The notes beneath the pieces were generated by a model that saw only the letters and a program-made list of their open reading frames with translations, did no database searches and was not told the DNA's origin. From contig JAAYOP010000058.1 of NCBI GenBank assembly GCA_012520295.1, positions 1 through 33,213 on the forward strand: a stretch of 33,213 nt of DNA. The letters run 5' to 3'. Source of the stretch: Clostridiales bacterium (lineage in GTDB: Bacteria; Bacillota; Clostridia; Oscillospirales; Oscillospiraceae). How positions within the stretch are numbered: the stretch's first letter is position 1; the number at the start of each line of letters is the position of its first letter. This document shows positions 1-8,009 of the stretch, piece by piece. Position numbers and translations under genes: made by a program.

Positions 1-755
1 AATACCATAAGCATTATTACGCCTCCGGGTATCAGTATTGTCCAGGGGGCAACCGTCATAAAATTTCTGCCTGCGCTAACCATAAATCCCAGGCTGGGCG
101 CCGGATCTTTTATACCAACCCCAAGAAAGCTGAGGGCGGCCTCACTTAAAACGGCGGAGGCAAAGCAAAAGGTTGCCTGGACTATTACGGATGATAAGCA
201 TCCGGGGAGAATGTATTTTGTAATCAGCCGAAGGGTACTTGCGCCGGCGGCTTTACCTGAAAGTATATACTCTTCGTTTTTAATAGATATTACACAGCTT
301 CTGACGACTCTGAACATTTTTGGGAAATAGGCAAAGCTGAGTGCGAAGATTATATTTCTGACACCTGAGCCCCATATGGCGGCAAGGGTTATGGCAAGAA
401 TTATCTCCGGAAATGCCATCAGACCGTCCATAATTCTGGATACCACCATATCAAGCCTATCAAAAAGACCGCAGAGTATTCCAGTTATTATCCCAATTGC
501 CGAAGTGACGACGACTACTACACTCCCGATAAAAAGAGAAATACGAATGCCGTAGCATACCCGGCTGAGAATATCTCTGCCATATTCATCAGTTCCGAAT
601 ATATGCTCCGCGGATGGAGGCTGCAGTCTGAGAGATGCACTGGTGGCCAGCGGCCCCTCCTTGCTGACAAAAGGCGCAATTATTGAGGCCGTTATAATGA
701 TTAAAAGGATAAGGCAGCAAATAAACAGACCGGGATATCTCTTGAGTGTATTCAT
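1..755 (-). CDS. dppC: Dipeptide/oligopeptide ABC transporter permease, DppC/OppC type (3' end beyond window)
   Basis: Inner-membrane permease of a peptide-type ABC importer; it pairs with the DppB-type protein encoded just upstream. The reading frame is open from ATG at 755 to the window edge (about 251 residues, C-terminus missing). Translation shows an N-terminal membrane segment after a basic MNTLKRYPG start, the family motif GTDEYGRDILSR, and a permease EAA loop reading EEYILSGKAAGASTLRLI followed by the usual ILPG. A GGAG ribosome site lies 6 bases before the ATG. It follows dppB after 31 bases on the same strand, so the two are probably co-transcribed; the ATPase and binding-protein genes would lie outside the window. 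The substrate (di/oligopeptide, nickel or other) cannot be read from the permease. Confidence 0.9.
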   Translation of the reverse strand, partial: MNTLKRYPGLFICCLILLIIITASIIAPFVSKEGPLATSASLRLQPPSAEHIFGTDEYGRDILSRVCYGIRISLFIGSVVVVVTSAIGIITGILCGLFDRLDMVVSRIMDGLMAFPEIILAITLAAIWGSGVRNIIFALSFAYFPKMFRVVRSCVISIKNEEYILSGKAAGASTLRLITKYILPGCLSSVIVQATFCFASAVLSEAALSFLGVGIKDPAPSLGFMVSAGRNFMTVAPWTILIPGGVIMLMV

Positions 756-786
756 ATATTTCTCCAATAATCTGGGTTGTGCAGTC

Positions 787-1734
787 TTAAGAATCGTATC
801 TTATGGCGGGATTAATCAAAGCGTATATAATATCCACAAGCAAGTTTACCAGTATATATACAACCACGGAAAAGAGCATGCAGCCCTGTATTACCGCGTA
901 GTCCCTTCGCAGTATTGAGTTAATTGCAAGGGCGCCCACACCGGGTATGTTAAAAACCGTCTCTATTATCCAGGTTCCGCCCATCAGGGCAGCCAATGAA
1001 AAGCCTATTACCGTTATCACCGGCGCCATGGCGTTTCTCAGAGCATGGATGAAGTTGATGCGCGGCCATCCAAGACCCTTGGCACGTGCCGTTCGTATGT
1101 AGTTCTGACTGAGTACGTCCAGCATGGCGCTTCTTGTCATACGAGCAATAAGTCCGCTTTGCATAAGACCCAGGGAAAAGCCGGGTAAAATCAAGTATTT
1201 TATCACACCGAAGCCGGATTGGCTTACAGGCACATAGCCTGAAACGGGTAACAAACGAAGATAAACACCAAAAAACAAGATAAGCACTATTGCTATAAAG
1301 AAACTGGGAATGGAGATCCCGATAAGTGAGATTCCGATACTGAGCTTGTCTAACAAGGAGCCCTTTTTTGTTGCCGAAACCATTCCCAGGGGGATGCCGA
1401 TTAGTAATCCGAAAAACAGGCCGGTAACCGCCAGCAGCATAGTGGGCTCAAGCCTTGAAAGAATAGCTTTTGTTACCGAAGTGTCAAGAAATATGGAACT
1501 GCCGAAGTCACCCTTGAGGACGTTTTTCACCCATATAAAAAAACGTATGTATAAAGGCTTGTCAAAGCCCAGCCTTGCCGTCATCTCGGCAACCTGTTGT
1601 TCCGTTGCATAATCACCCAGCATTAATCTGACCGGGTCTCCCGGCATAAGATTTGTGATAAAAAATGCAACTACTGCAGCAATTAACAGCACAGGTATCA
1701 GTATCATAAGCCTTTTTAGAATATATCTGCCCAT
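787..1734 (-). CDS. dppB: Dipeptide/oligopeptide ABC transporter permease, DppB/OppB type
   Basis: First permease of a peptide-type ABC importer, 315 residues, the normal family length. The N-terminus MGRYILKRLMILIPVLL with the following FFITNLMPGDPVRLMLG is the classical DppB signature. About six membrane segments follow. The EAA loop reads NYIRTARAKGLGWPRI and is followed by HALRNAMAPVITVIG. The ATG at 1734 is preceded by a weak GGATGG ribosome site. A sigma-A promoter is visible about 75 bases upstream, so this is the first gene of the visible operon, and dppC follows. Function as a transporter subunit is clear; the substrate is inferred only by family. Confidence 0.93.
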   Translation of the reverse strand: MGRYILKRLMILIPVLLIAAVVAFFITNLMPGDPVRLMLGDYATEQQVAEMTARLGFDKPLYIRFFIWVKNVLKGDFGSSIFLDTSVTKAILSRLEPTMLLAVTGLFFGLLIGIPLGMVSATKKGSLLDKLSIGISLIGISIPSFFIAIVLILFFGVYLRLLPVSGYVPVSQSGFGVIKYLILPGFSLGLMQSGLIARMTRSAMLDVLSQNYIRTARAKGLGWPRINFIHALRNAMAPVITVIGFSLAALMGGTWIIETVFNIPGVGALAINSILRRDYAVIQGCMLFSVVVYILVNLLVDIIYALINPAIRYDS

Positions 1735-2089
1735 TTAACCATCCATTCCGCTCTTTTACCGGCGGATACTATATACTTGTATTTTTTTACTGATTTCACA
1801 TTAAGCCTTATTATAATGTTTTCGGCTGAAATTGTAAAGCGGTTGCTTTTTGCGACAGACGGACATATATAAGTCAAAAGTCAAAGAACAATTGTTGTGC
1901 AGAGGTTTTCACAAATATATACAAAGTATAAAAAGTGCAATGAAAATGAGATGGAGCATTCTGAGATACGGCACAAACGCACATCAGACGCGCTGGTCCC
2001 TGCAGGAACACTATTGCATTTTTTTAGCGTTCATTATACTATTGTAATGAATTTACAATAGGGTATATCACCGTGTTGGAAGATTACCG
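1735..2089. other. Intergenic region without a recognisable gene
   Basis: Apart from the dpp promoter I see no gene here. An open frame of 65 codons at 1850-2047 has no ribosome site and no recognisable protein features. A 7-bp perfect inverted repeat, TATTGTA (2040-2046) and TACAATA (2054-2060), lies just before the response-regulator remnant and could be an old operator. The AT-rich, gene-poor character agrees with decay of the neighbouring regulator gene. Confidence 0.5.
1810..1838 (-). promoter_or_regulatory. Sigma-A promoter of the dpp operon
   Basis: Read on the minus strand there is TTTACA (1838-1833), a 17-base spacer and a perfect TATAAT (1815-1810), about 75 bases before the dppB start. 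The match and spacing are those of a strong vegetative promoter. No operator was recognised. Confidence 0.6.
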
Positions 2090-2333
2090 GTGAATGTGGA
2101 TGAAAAAAGGCTGCTGGCTGCGATTTCGAACTTTTTCCTGCAGACGCATATACAGGAGGAAAGGTGAGCTCGTAAAGCTAACCCCAAAGGAATACAACCA
2201 TCTGTTGTTCTTTTGCCGAAATCAAAACAGGGCCTTTTCCGGAAGCACGTTACTGGATCTGGTATGGTGTTACGGATACAAATACGAAGGGAGCTATACG
2301 GTAAACATAGAAAGGCGAAATGGATATATATGA
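2090..2333 (+). pseudogene. Remnant of an OmpR/PhoB-type response regulator (winged-helix part)
   Basis: The frame from 2094 to the stop at 2331-2333 contains ELVKLTPKEYNHLLFFCRN and later LLDLVWCYGYKYEGSYTVN, which match the winged-helix DNA-binding domain of OmpR-family regulators (typical LTPKEYELLxxL, LLxxVWGYdyeGdsRTV). The recognition helix and C-terminal hairpin are cut short: TVN is followed by IERRNGYI and a stop. In another frame just before it, DEKRLLAAISNFF resembles the end of a receiver domain, implying a frameshift between the two. No intact receiver is present. Its stop overlaps the ATG of the next gene as ATGA. The assignment rests on motif resemblance only. Confidence 0.55.
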
Positions 2334-2707
2334 CATATGATCAGATGAAAGATGCGCTGGGTGCTATAGCGGACGGAGTGCCCGAAGAAATATATCATAA
2401 GCTCAACGGGGGCATAATTCTGTCCCCGGAAACTAAAATACATCCCAAAAGTGTGGGAAAAGAACTTGTAATAAACGGGGAATATCACAACGAGCCGTAT
2501 GGGATGGGCAGATACATCATACTGTACTACGGCTCACTGATGCGCTCCTACGGCCATCTTTCCGATGAGAAGTTGATGAAAAAAGTAAAAGAGGTTCTGT
2601 ATCACGAGCTTATTCACCACCTGGAAAGCATGGCTGGAGACAGATCGCTGGAGAGAAGCGACGCGGAGTTTTTAGATAACTATCTTCGTAAACGAAAACA
2701 AAAATAG
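2330..2707 (+). CDS. Small zincin-like metallopeptidase (PF06262 type)
   Basis: Predicted cytoplasmic protein of 125 residues in the minimal zincin family formerly called DUF1025. The C-terminal half has the zinc motif HELIHHLE (HExxH) preceded by a helix, and GRYIILYYGSLMR resembles the family's central strand. The N-terminus MTYDQMKDALGAIADGVPEEI matches the usual family start (short helix, then LP/VPEE), so ATG 2330 is preferred over an in-frame start at 2213. The start overlaps the stop of the response-regulator remnant as ATGA, suggesting it was translationally coupled to the old regulator. A strong hairpin terminator follows. Proteolytic activity has not been clearly shown for the family. 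Confidence 0.75.
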   Translation: MTYDQMKDALGAIADGVPEEIYHKLNGGIILSPETKIHPKSVGKELVINGEYHNEPYGMGRYIILYYGSLMRSYGHLSDEKLMKKVKEVLYHELIHHLESMAGDRSLERSDAEFLDNYLRKRKQK

Positions 2708-2712
2708 CAGTT

Positions 2713-2746
2713 AAGGACTGGCCGCAGACGGCTGGTCCTTTTACAT
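2713..2746 (+). terminator. Rho-independent terminator after the zincin gene
   Basis: A 12-bp stem (2713-2724 with 2729-2740, two G-U pairs) with a 4-base CAGA loop, ending in CCTTTT and an AT-rich tail, begins six bases after the stop codon. Confidence 0.75.
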
Positions 2747-2843
2747 TAAATAAATAAGATACGCTGGAATGCGCCTATAATACATGTATAAAATATCCAA
2801 AAACACCAGTACAATTTTAGGAATTGTCACCTTGTGATATACC

Positions 2844-2872
2844 TTGACAGGCGAGGTATGTATAAGTATTAT
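2844..2872 (+). promoter_or_regulatory. Sigma-A promoter of the padR operon
   Basis: A perfect TTGACA (2844-2849), a 17-base spacer and TATTAT (2867-2872) lie 45 bases before the padR start. Confidence 0.7.
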
Positions 2873-2900
2873 ATATATTATCCATAGAGATATATAATAT
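2866..2900. promoter_or_regulatory. Inverted repeat over the -10 box, possible PadR operator
   Basis: TATTATATAT (2867-2876) and ATATATAATA (2890-2899) form a 10-bp inverted repeat separated by 13 bases; the left arm covers the -10 hexamer. PadR-family regulators usually repress their own operon from dyad sites near the promoter, so this is the natural operator candidate. AT-richness makes a chance palindrome possible. Confidence 0.45.
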
Positions 2901-2916
2901 TAAAAAGGAGATGGCT

Positions 2917-3261
2917 ATGTCGATTACATCAGACCTGCTCCGAGGACACACCGACGCGATAATATTGGCGCACTTAATGCAGGGAGACAGTTATGGCTAC
3001 AAGATAAACAAAGCCATACTTGAAAAAACAAATCATCAATATGAGCTCAAGGAAGCGACACTGTATACCGCTTTTAAAAGGCTTGAACAGGCCGGAGATA
3101 TCAGTTCTTATTGGGGGGATGAAACAAGCGGAGCCAGGAGGCGCTACTACACCATAACAAATGAGGGAAAAAGGACATATCGACGCATGAAGCATGATTG
3201 GCAGCAAGCGAAAAAGCTGATTGACATTCTTATTATGGGGGAGGATCAGGAAAATGGTTGA
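2917..3261 (+). CDS. PadR-family transcriptional regulator
   Basis: Short winged-helix repressor of the PadR type (114 residues from ATG 2917). Family features are LRGHTDAIILAHLMQGDSYGYKI at the N-terminus, the recognition-helix region KEATLYTAFKRLEQAGDI, and the wing SGARRRYYTITNEGKRTY. AAGGAG at 2905-2910 directly touches an ATG at 2911, so the second ATG at 2917, six bases further, is the likely start. It is the first gene of a three-gene operon with a HAAS-domain membrane protein and a DUF4097 protein, a very common Bacillota arrangement in which PadR senses or is modulated by the membrane partner. An inverted repeat on its promoter suggests autoregulation. Confidence 0.9.
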   Translation: MSITSDLLRGHTDAIILAHLMQGDSYGYKINKAILEKTNHQYELKEATLYTAFKRLEQAGDISSYWGDETSGARRRYYTITNEGKRTYRRMKHDWQQAKKLIDILIMGEDQENG

Positions 3262-3898
3262 AAGACTAAGAGAGTATATTGACAATCTTTTCATGGACGC
3301 GCCGCCTACGAAGAAGACCGTAGAGATGAAGGAAGAAATTTTACAAAATCTAAAAGAAAAATATCATGATTTGCTAAGCGATGGCAAAAGCGAAGAGGCG
3401 GCATTCAACATTGCGGTTGCCGGGATAGGAGATATCAGCGAGCTCATCGAGGAGCTTAAAAGAGAACACAGCGGCAGACATGACAATCGCAGTGACCAGG
3501 AGAAATACGAAGAGAAAAAACTAAGAGCTTTTCGTGTTTCCATTGCCGTTGCGCTTTATATATTGAGCATTATTCCGCTTTTGGCTTTTCAGAATGAAGT
3601 GGGGGTTGTTTTTCTGGCTGTATTGGTTGCCGCAGCGACAGGCATTCTTGTATACAACAGCATGACAAAGCCGGACTTCATAAAAAGTGAAGAGACAATT
3701 GCTGAAGAGTTCAGGCAGTGGAGGCAGAGCAATACCTCCCGCAATTCGGCATATAAATCGATATCAGCCGTACTCTGGTCAATAACCCTGGTCGTCTATT
3801 TCCTTATAAGCTTTACAACAAGAGACTGGCATATTACCTGGCTTATCTTCCCAATCGCATTTGCCGTTAATAACATTATCAGGGTAGTGATGAAATAG
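3254..3898 (+). CDS. HAAS-domain (DUF1700-like) membrane protein, PadR partner
   Basis: Protein of 214 residues from ATG 3254, overlapping padR by 8 bases and so probably translationally coupled. The first 80 residues are a cytoplasmic helical domain of the HAAS type (MVERLREYIDNLF, then MKEEILQNLKEKYHDLLSDG and a following AFNIAVAGIGDISELI), the part usually linked to PadR regulators. Four hydrophobic segments follow in two pairs: around residues 94-112 and 115-135, then 180-195 and 200-212. The likely role is membrane-linked signalling or control of the PadR repressor, inferred from family and gene order. The upstream in-frame start at 3221 lies inside padR and lacks a good ribosome site. 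Confidence 0.8.
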   Translation: MVERLREYIDNLFMDAPPTKKTVEMKEEILQNLKEKYHDLLSDGKSEEAAFNIAVAGIGDISELIEELKREHSGRHDNRSDQEKYEEKKLRAFRVSIAVALYILSIIPLLAFQNEVGVVFLAVLVAAATGILVYNSMTKPDFIKSEETIAEEFRQWRQSNTSRNSAYKSISAVLWSITLVVYFLISFTTRDWHITWLIFPIAFAVNNIIRVVMK

Positions 3899-3954
3899 AC
3901 AATATGGCACTTTTAACGGGAAGGGACTTTTTTATAGGAAAGGTATGATAGACT

Positions 3955-4854
3955 GTGAAAAAAGCAAGCTTGGTAATATGGAGCATTATCGCCATTGTTC
4001 TTATATTTGTGTTGGTTCTGGGCCTTACAAATCATCTTGATTTGTTCAAATTCATCGGAATATTTGGAGAATCAGTTTACTATCCTGATAGTAAACTGTA
4101 TACGGTGGGGGAAGGCAGTGCAAGCGTCCGGGAGGTGAGATCTCTTAAGCTTGACTGGATTGCAGGGAATGTTACAATTTCCACTTATGGGGGAAAGGAT
4201 ATAAAGTTCAGTGAGTCCGCTTCATATGATATGAAACCCAATGAAGAAATGCGGTATCTGATAAAAGACGGAAAGCTGATAATACGGTTCTGCGCCCCCG
4301 GCAGAGTTGCTAAGCGGGACAAATCACTTACAGTATACCTTCCGGAGGATTATGAGCCTGATAAAATAGTTGTTGATACTGCGTCTGCCTCTGTAAATGT
4401 ACAGGACCTGAAAGCTCTTGAAGCAAGGCTGGAGACGGTATCCGGATCTGTTAAAGCAGAAGGTATTGTGAGCGATACGCTGAGCATTGAAACAGTAAGT
4501 GGAAAAATCACCGTTGTAGGCTGCATGGCAGAAAGTCTTATAACCCAATCAGTCAGCGGCTCTGCGAATTGCGAAGGAAATTTTATCTGGATTGATTCTG
4601 AAAGCGTTTCCGGCGGCATAACACTGGCTCCCGGTGAGGATGTCTTGAAAATAGATGCGGAAGCCGTCAGAGGCGAAGTGAGAGTTGAGCTGTTGGAAAA
4701 TGTAAATTTTACCGCAAGGTATTATAGTGTCAGCGGTGATTTTATCTGCGACTTTCCGGTGATTACCGGCAAAAAAACCGTCACTCACGGCAGTGGGGGA
4801 ACGCAGTTGGAACTTGAAACAGTCAGCGGTAATATTAGTATTGTAAAAAAATAA
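3955..4854 (+). CDS. DUF4097-family membrane-anchored beta-repeat protein
   Basis: A 299-residue protein with one N-terminal membrane anchor (about residues 6-24, VIWSIIAIVLIFVLVLGL) and an outside part built from repeating beta strands; the turns recur as ETVSGSV, ETVSGKITV, QSVSGSAN, ESVSGGITL and ETVSGNISI. This is the DUF4097 right-handed beta-repeat pattern, also found in LiaG/LiaX-like envelope-stress proteins. The start is GTG (3955) behind AGGAAAGG. It closes the padR operon (56 bases after the HAAS gene). Role in sensing or protecting the envelope is inferred from family context only. Confidence 0.82.
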   Translation: MKKASLVIWSIIAIVLIFVLVLGLTNHLDLFKFIGIFGESVYYPDSKLYTVGEGSASVREVRSLKLDWIAGNVTISTYGGKDIKFSESASYDMKPNEEMRYLIKDGKLIIRFCAPGRVAKRDKSLTVYLPEDYEPDKIVVDTASASVNVQDLKALEARLETVSGSVKAEGIVSDTLSIETVSGKITVVGCMAESLITQSVSGSANCEGNFIWIDSESVSGGITLAPGEDVLKIDAEAVRGEVRVELLENVNFTARYYSVSGDFICDFPVITGKKTVTHGSGGTQLELETVSGNISIVKK

Positions 4855-4872
4855 TCCAATACAAAATAACAC

Positions 4873-4917
4873 GCCGCCATGCCGAATAACAAGATTGTTG
4901 TTATCGGGTATGGCGGC
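4873..4917. terminator. Bidirectional terminator hairpin between the DUF4097 gene and vanY
   Basis: GCCGCCAT (4873-4880) pairs with ATGGCGGC (4910-4917), and the stem continues through CC/GG and ATAACAA/TTGTTAT to a GATTG loop. The genes converge here. The T-rich tail (TTATTTTGTATT) is on the minus-strand side, so it suits the vanY transcript best. Confidence 0.65.
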
Positions 4918-4921
4918 AAAC

Positions 4922-5758
4922 TTACTGCCAGTCGTAATAGAGCTCCAGGTACTCTTCAAGGCAAAGGTTCTCGCTCATTATTGCTGTCGCAGCCTCCTGG
5001 CCCACATAGCGATAATGCCATGGCTCAAAGATGATACCTGTGATGTGAGTTTTATCCGGTGGGTATCTAAGTATGAAACCATATTTGTGGCAATTTTCCA
5101 TAAGCCATTTTGCCTCTTCGGTCTCTGCCTGACCATCGTCCAAAAGCTGATAGTCACTGGCGACAATGTCGACTGCCAGGCCAAGCTGGTGTTCGCTTGT
5201 ACCCGGATATGCCACAACCTTTTTTGCCTCCTCAAGGGCCTCCGTGTATGTCAGACCGGTTTCCATTTGGGCTTCCACCTGGCTGTTATACAGCTCCGTT
5301 TGAAACTCTGCATCTCTGTATGCGGAGCAAACCAGCGGGGATAATCCCTCGGCTTTTGCATCAGAAAGCATTTTTAAGAGGCTGTCAGCGGCCCTGGCGT
5401 CAAAATATTCACCGTTTCCTATATCCTGCAGCTCCGGTTTATAATTGTCCTGTAATGGATGGTCCTCATTTACCAGAACAAGCATCCAGGACCTGTCATG
5501 TATGGAGGGAGCGGTATGTTTGTTGTCGCTTAAGTGGCTTTCATGCTCGGAATTCGTATAGCTTTCTTTTTCTGGTATTTGTGTATCGGAACCCGGGCTG
5601 AAAAGGAATATTCCAGTACCAACCAGGAGGGCAAGGAAGATTATACAAAATACGGGCACCACAACATACTTCAGCTTATTTGTGCCTGCGGTTTTTTCAA
5701 AATCCGTTTGTATTATCTCTGTATTCTGAATATCGGTGGAGGGTTCCTGTGGTTCCAA
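4922..5758 (-). CDS. vanY: VanY-type D-alanyl-D-alanine carboxypeptidase (peptidase M15B)
   Basis: Membrane-anchored zinc carboxypeptidase predicted to trim the terminal D-Ala of peptidoglycan stem peptides. 278 residues: cytoplasmic tail, one membrane segment (about 30-53), a linker rich in Ser, Glu and His, then the M15B domain. Visible active-site motifs are SAYRDAEFQ (R148), SEHQLGLAVDI (H190 and D197 as zinc ligands) and EPWHYRYVG (E245 catalytic, H248 zinc). The start is TTG at 5758 with GGGAG six bases ahead. The gene stands alone, facing the padR operon; there is no VanR/VanS or vanA-type ligase nearby, so this is more likely a housekeeping wall enzyme than a glycopeptide-resistance gene. 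Confidence 0.9.
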   Translation of the reverse strand: MEPQEPSTDIQNTEIIQTDFEKTAGTNKLKYVVVPVFCIIFLALLVGTGIFLFSPGSDTQIPEKESYTNSEHESHLSDNKHTAPSIHDRSWMLVLVNEDHPLQDNYKPELQDIGNGEYFDARAADSLLKMLSDAKAEGLSPLVCSAYRDAEFQTELYNSQVEAQMETGLTYTEALEEAKKVVAYPGTSEHQLGLAVDIVASDYQLLDDGQAETEEAKWLMENCHKYGFILRYPPDKTHITGIIFEPWHYRYVGQEAATAIMSENLCLEEYLELYYDWQ

Positions 5759-5898
5759 TTATTTCTCCCACTTTCTTTAGTTAACTGAGTTTTTATATAC
5801 TATTTTGGTATTATACACAAAAATTTATCGTTTGCATATTATTTTAAACCGGGATTATGAATATTTAATATAAAATTTAAAAAGCACAGTGCAAATTT

Positions 5899-6828
5899 TC
5901 AAGAGGATGTCTGAGCGGATAAATCAACACTTATATTTTTGTTGTTCATATACTCACTTAAGCTGACAGGTCCAAAGAGTATATCCCTGCCCACATACAG
6001 GGTACCGTCGGATTTGGTTTTCAGACTCCATTTGACAAGTGAGATTTTCCCCTCGTGCAGCTCTATACAGGTTATATAGCTCCGGTAAACGCAGCACCCG
6101 TCGTTAAAATAGGGTGTTTGTCCCGGTGATGGAAACACATATCTGTGGGTGTGGCCGGCAATAAGCATAAGCCGGTTTCTTTCGGACCATTGCATAAGTT
6201 TTCTTTCAGTTTTCAGCTTTCTGAGATTATTTTTTGAAACGCTGGTGGGATCGTTCACTCCAATCAGTTCAAGGGGGCGCCATAAATACCGTACCAGGAA
6301 TCTGTTTAGCTTCCACAGCGGCCCGTTAAGAAGGTCCACCTGGTGGCCATGTATCAGAAAAATTTTATCCTGCGTTTTTCGGTGTTTTAGTATAAGTCCT
6401 TCGTGAAACCGGATATCTGACAGCAAAAAAGGTATGGAAATTCCGGATTCCGTTAAATTACGTCTGGATTTTTTCCCCGGAAACGCGCTCTTTTTTATTA
6501 TGTCGTGGTTTCCGTATAGCATATAAAGCCTGTTATCTGTGTGGAATTTATCCAAAAGCTCAAATATGCTTTTATATGCCGAGACGATATGAGAAATCTC
6601 CTTATTCTCCCAAAGCTCGTCTCCGTCGCCTATTTCGATGTATGTGAATTTTTCTTTGTTGTATTTTGAAAGGGCAGCATAGTACAGGTTGCTGTTGTCT
6701 GCAAAGGAATCGGCCCAGCTGCCCGTACCCCTATGGCAATCACTCATGAGGACTATTTTGGACGTATCGTCAAAACCTATTTCATGTGCAGACTGAAAAA
6801 CCTGTGTGATACGGTTATACCCGGTCAT
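5899..6828 (-). CDS. Calcineurin-like metallophosphoesterase, soluble
   Basis: 309-residue predicted cytoplasmic phosphoesterase. All metal-binding blocks are present: SDCHRGTG (D30, H32), GDGDELWE (D68-D70), GNHD (107-109), HGHQ and GHTHR. The arrangement recalls the LpxH/YfcE side of the superfamily, but an LpxH function is not expected in a Gram-positive cell, so the substrate is unknown. ATG overlaps the stop of the DUF4474 gene (ATGA at 6828-6825), and GGGAGGGAATAA inside that gene serves as ribosome site, so the pair is translationally coupled. 140 AT-rich bases separate its stop from the vanY start. Confidence 0.85.
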   Translation of the reverse strand: MTGYNRITQVFQSAHEIGFDDTSKIVLMSDCHRGTGSWADSFADNSNLYYAALSKYNKEKFTYIEIGDGDELWENKEISHIVSAYKSIFELLDKFHTDNRLYMLYGNHDIIKKSAFPGKKSRRNLTESGISIPFLLSDIRFHEGLILKHRKTQDKIFLIHGHQVDLLNGPLWKLNRFLVRYLWRPLELIGVNDPTSVSKNNLRKLKTERKLMQWSERNRLMLIAGHTHRYVFPSPGQTPYFNDGCCVYRSYITCIELHEGKISLVKWSLKTKSDGTLYVGRDILFGPVSLSEYMNNKNISVDLSAQTSS

Positions 6829-7727
6829 TTATTCCCTCCCATTATAGAAGGGAAATTGTGCTTCATATCATACATTCTTTTGATATCGGTAAACAGCTTG
6901 GATGGCTTGCCGATGTTGATAATCATACTGTATAAAAGGGGGGATTTGTGCCATATTATATTCAGGGCTTCATACATATCCTGGGCATCTTCCGTATAGT
7001 TCCGGTATATTCTGCACAGGGTTTTATTCGTTGTCTGGGACAGGCTCTCAAATATGCCCCGGGAAATTGACTGTACAGAATAAGGCTTGGAGAATGTAAA
7101 GTTAACCGTATTGCCTGAAACCTCTAATTCCTGATCTGAATATCCCGTTTTCATCATTCCGCCGACAAAGGCCTGACACATTTCCTGATTTTTCAGGGAT
7201 ATGGATACATCCATCTCCAATTCGGAAGGCTCTGAGAATTCGCCCAGAATGTGGCCTGTAAGCCACCAATGGGTATCTTTCCTTGTAAATAAAGGCTCTC
7301 CGTTCTTTTTCAATGTGGCGGTCATATAAAGGCAATCTTCATCAGGTACCGAATGATAGAAAAGATAGTTTATAATATTCGGCAAATCATAATCGGGGCC
7401 TTCGGCTGTGTAAATGCCGATCTCGCAGCCGGTTGTCATGCCGTATTGACCCTTCCATAGCTCTATGAGCCATCTTTTGTTATCGTATTCAAAATATATC
7501 GGCTCACAGTCATATATCAAATTTAAGATTGCGGCAAAATCATCATAGAGACGAAAGTAACCAAAATCTCTCTGCCAAGCATCTTTTACCGAGAAAAAAA
7601 TATCCTGCCGGTCATCATAAGCATATCCAGCCTTATATATGACCTTTTCCAAATCTTTGATGTCTTCCCGAATGCCGGAATATACACTGTTTTTCATTCT
7701 ATAGCCGGCAAAAATATCGCCGCTCAT
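6825..7727 (-). CDS. DUF4474-domain protein
   Basis: 300-residue protein without signal peptide or clear membrane segment. The first part (residues about 28-170) matches what I remember of DUF4474: GYAYDDRQDIFFSVKDAWQR, FGYFRLYDDFAA, CEPIYFEYDNKRWLIELWKG and QYGMTTGCEIGIYT. The C-terminal half is less typical and may be a separate region. No catalytic motif is recognised and the function is unknown. It is the first gene of a two-gene unit with the metallophosphoesterase (4-base overlap), and starts 280 bases after dinB, behind a GGAGGCTGG ribosome site. Confidence 0.75.
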   Translation of the reverse strand: MSGDIFAGYRMKNSVYSGIREDIKDLEKVIYKAGYAYDDRQDIFFSVKDAWQRDFGYFRLYDDFAAILNLIYDCEPIYFEYDNKRWLIELWKGQYGMTTGCEIGIYTAEGPDYDLPNIINYLFYHSVPDEDCLYMTATLKKNGEPLFTRKDTHWWLTGHILGEFSEPSELEMDVSISLKNQEMCQAFVGGMMKTGYSDQELEVSGNTVNFTFSKPYSVQSISRGIFESLSQTTNKTLCRIYRNYTEDAQDMYEALNIIWHKSPLLYSMIINIGKPSKLFTDIKRMYDMKHNFPSIMGGNK

Positions 7728-7919
7728 TTTATTTCCAGCCTCCCTGTATGTTTAATCTATTTCATAATATTCGACACATTCAAACCATGACACACATAAT
7801 TGCAAAGGGAGGCAGCCGGTGGGTCGTATTTCGATATTGAGTTCGCGGCATAATGTAAAAAGGCTGGTTATTACAGTGAAAAACAGTCATTTTCAAAGAA
7901 ATATCGGTTTGTCCGTTGT

Positions 7920-8009
7920 CAAACAGGGCTGAAAGCATAAATGACAGCTCACAGCCCTGGCAGTCAATCGAATGCATAATGCAAAAGCATTTGTTCATTG
8001 GACGTTATT
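7920..8009 (-). repeat. Structured intergenic repeat, copy A (3' end unresolved)
   Basis: Reading the minus strand from 8009, AATAACGTCC and then AATGAACAAATGC, the small hairpin AATGC-TTTT-GCATT and GATTGACTGCC follow, as in copies B, C and D. A copy-specific hairpin comes next: CAGGGCTG (minus strand 7959-7952) with CAGCCCTG (7931-7924). The shared ending ACAGGCATTAA is not visible, so this copy is diverged or truncated. The element begins inside the dinB stop codon and lies between dinB and the DUF4474 gene. Confidence 0.65.

Noticed and set aside
1850-2047. 65-codon open frame between the dpp promoter and the response-regulator remnant
   Set aside because: No ribosome site, no recognisable protein pattern, unusual composition; probably chance in an AT-rich gap.
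4922-5758. Glycopeptide-resistance cluster suggested by VanY and VanZ proteins
   Set aside because: The two genes are 18 kb apart and there is no VanR/S, VanH, VanA/B-type ligase or VanX; both are common chromosomal families in clostridia.
7780-7998. 72-codon minus-strand open frame (starts MNKCFCIMHS)
   Set aside because: It is a translation of repeat copy A and its flank; no ribosome site and no family resemblance.
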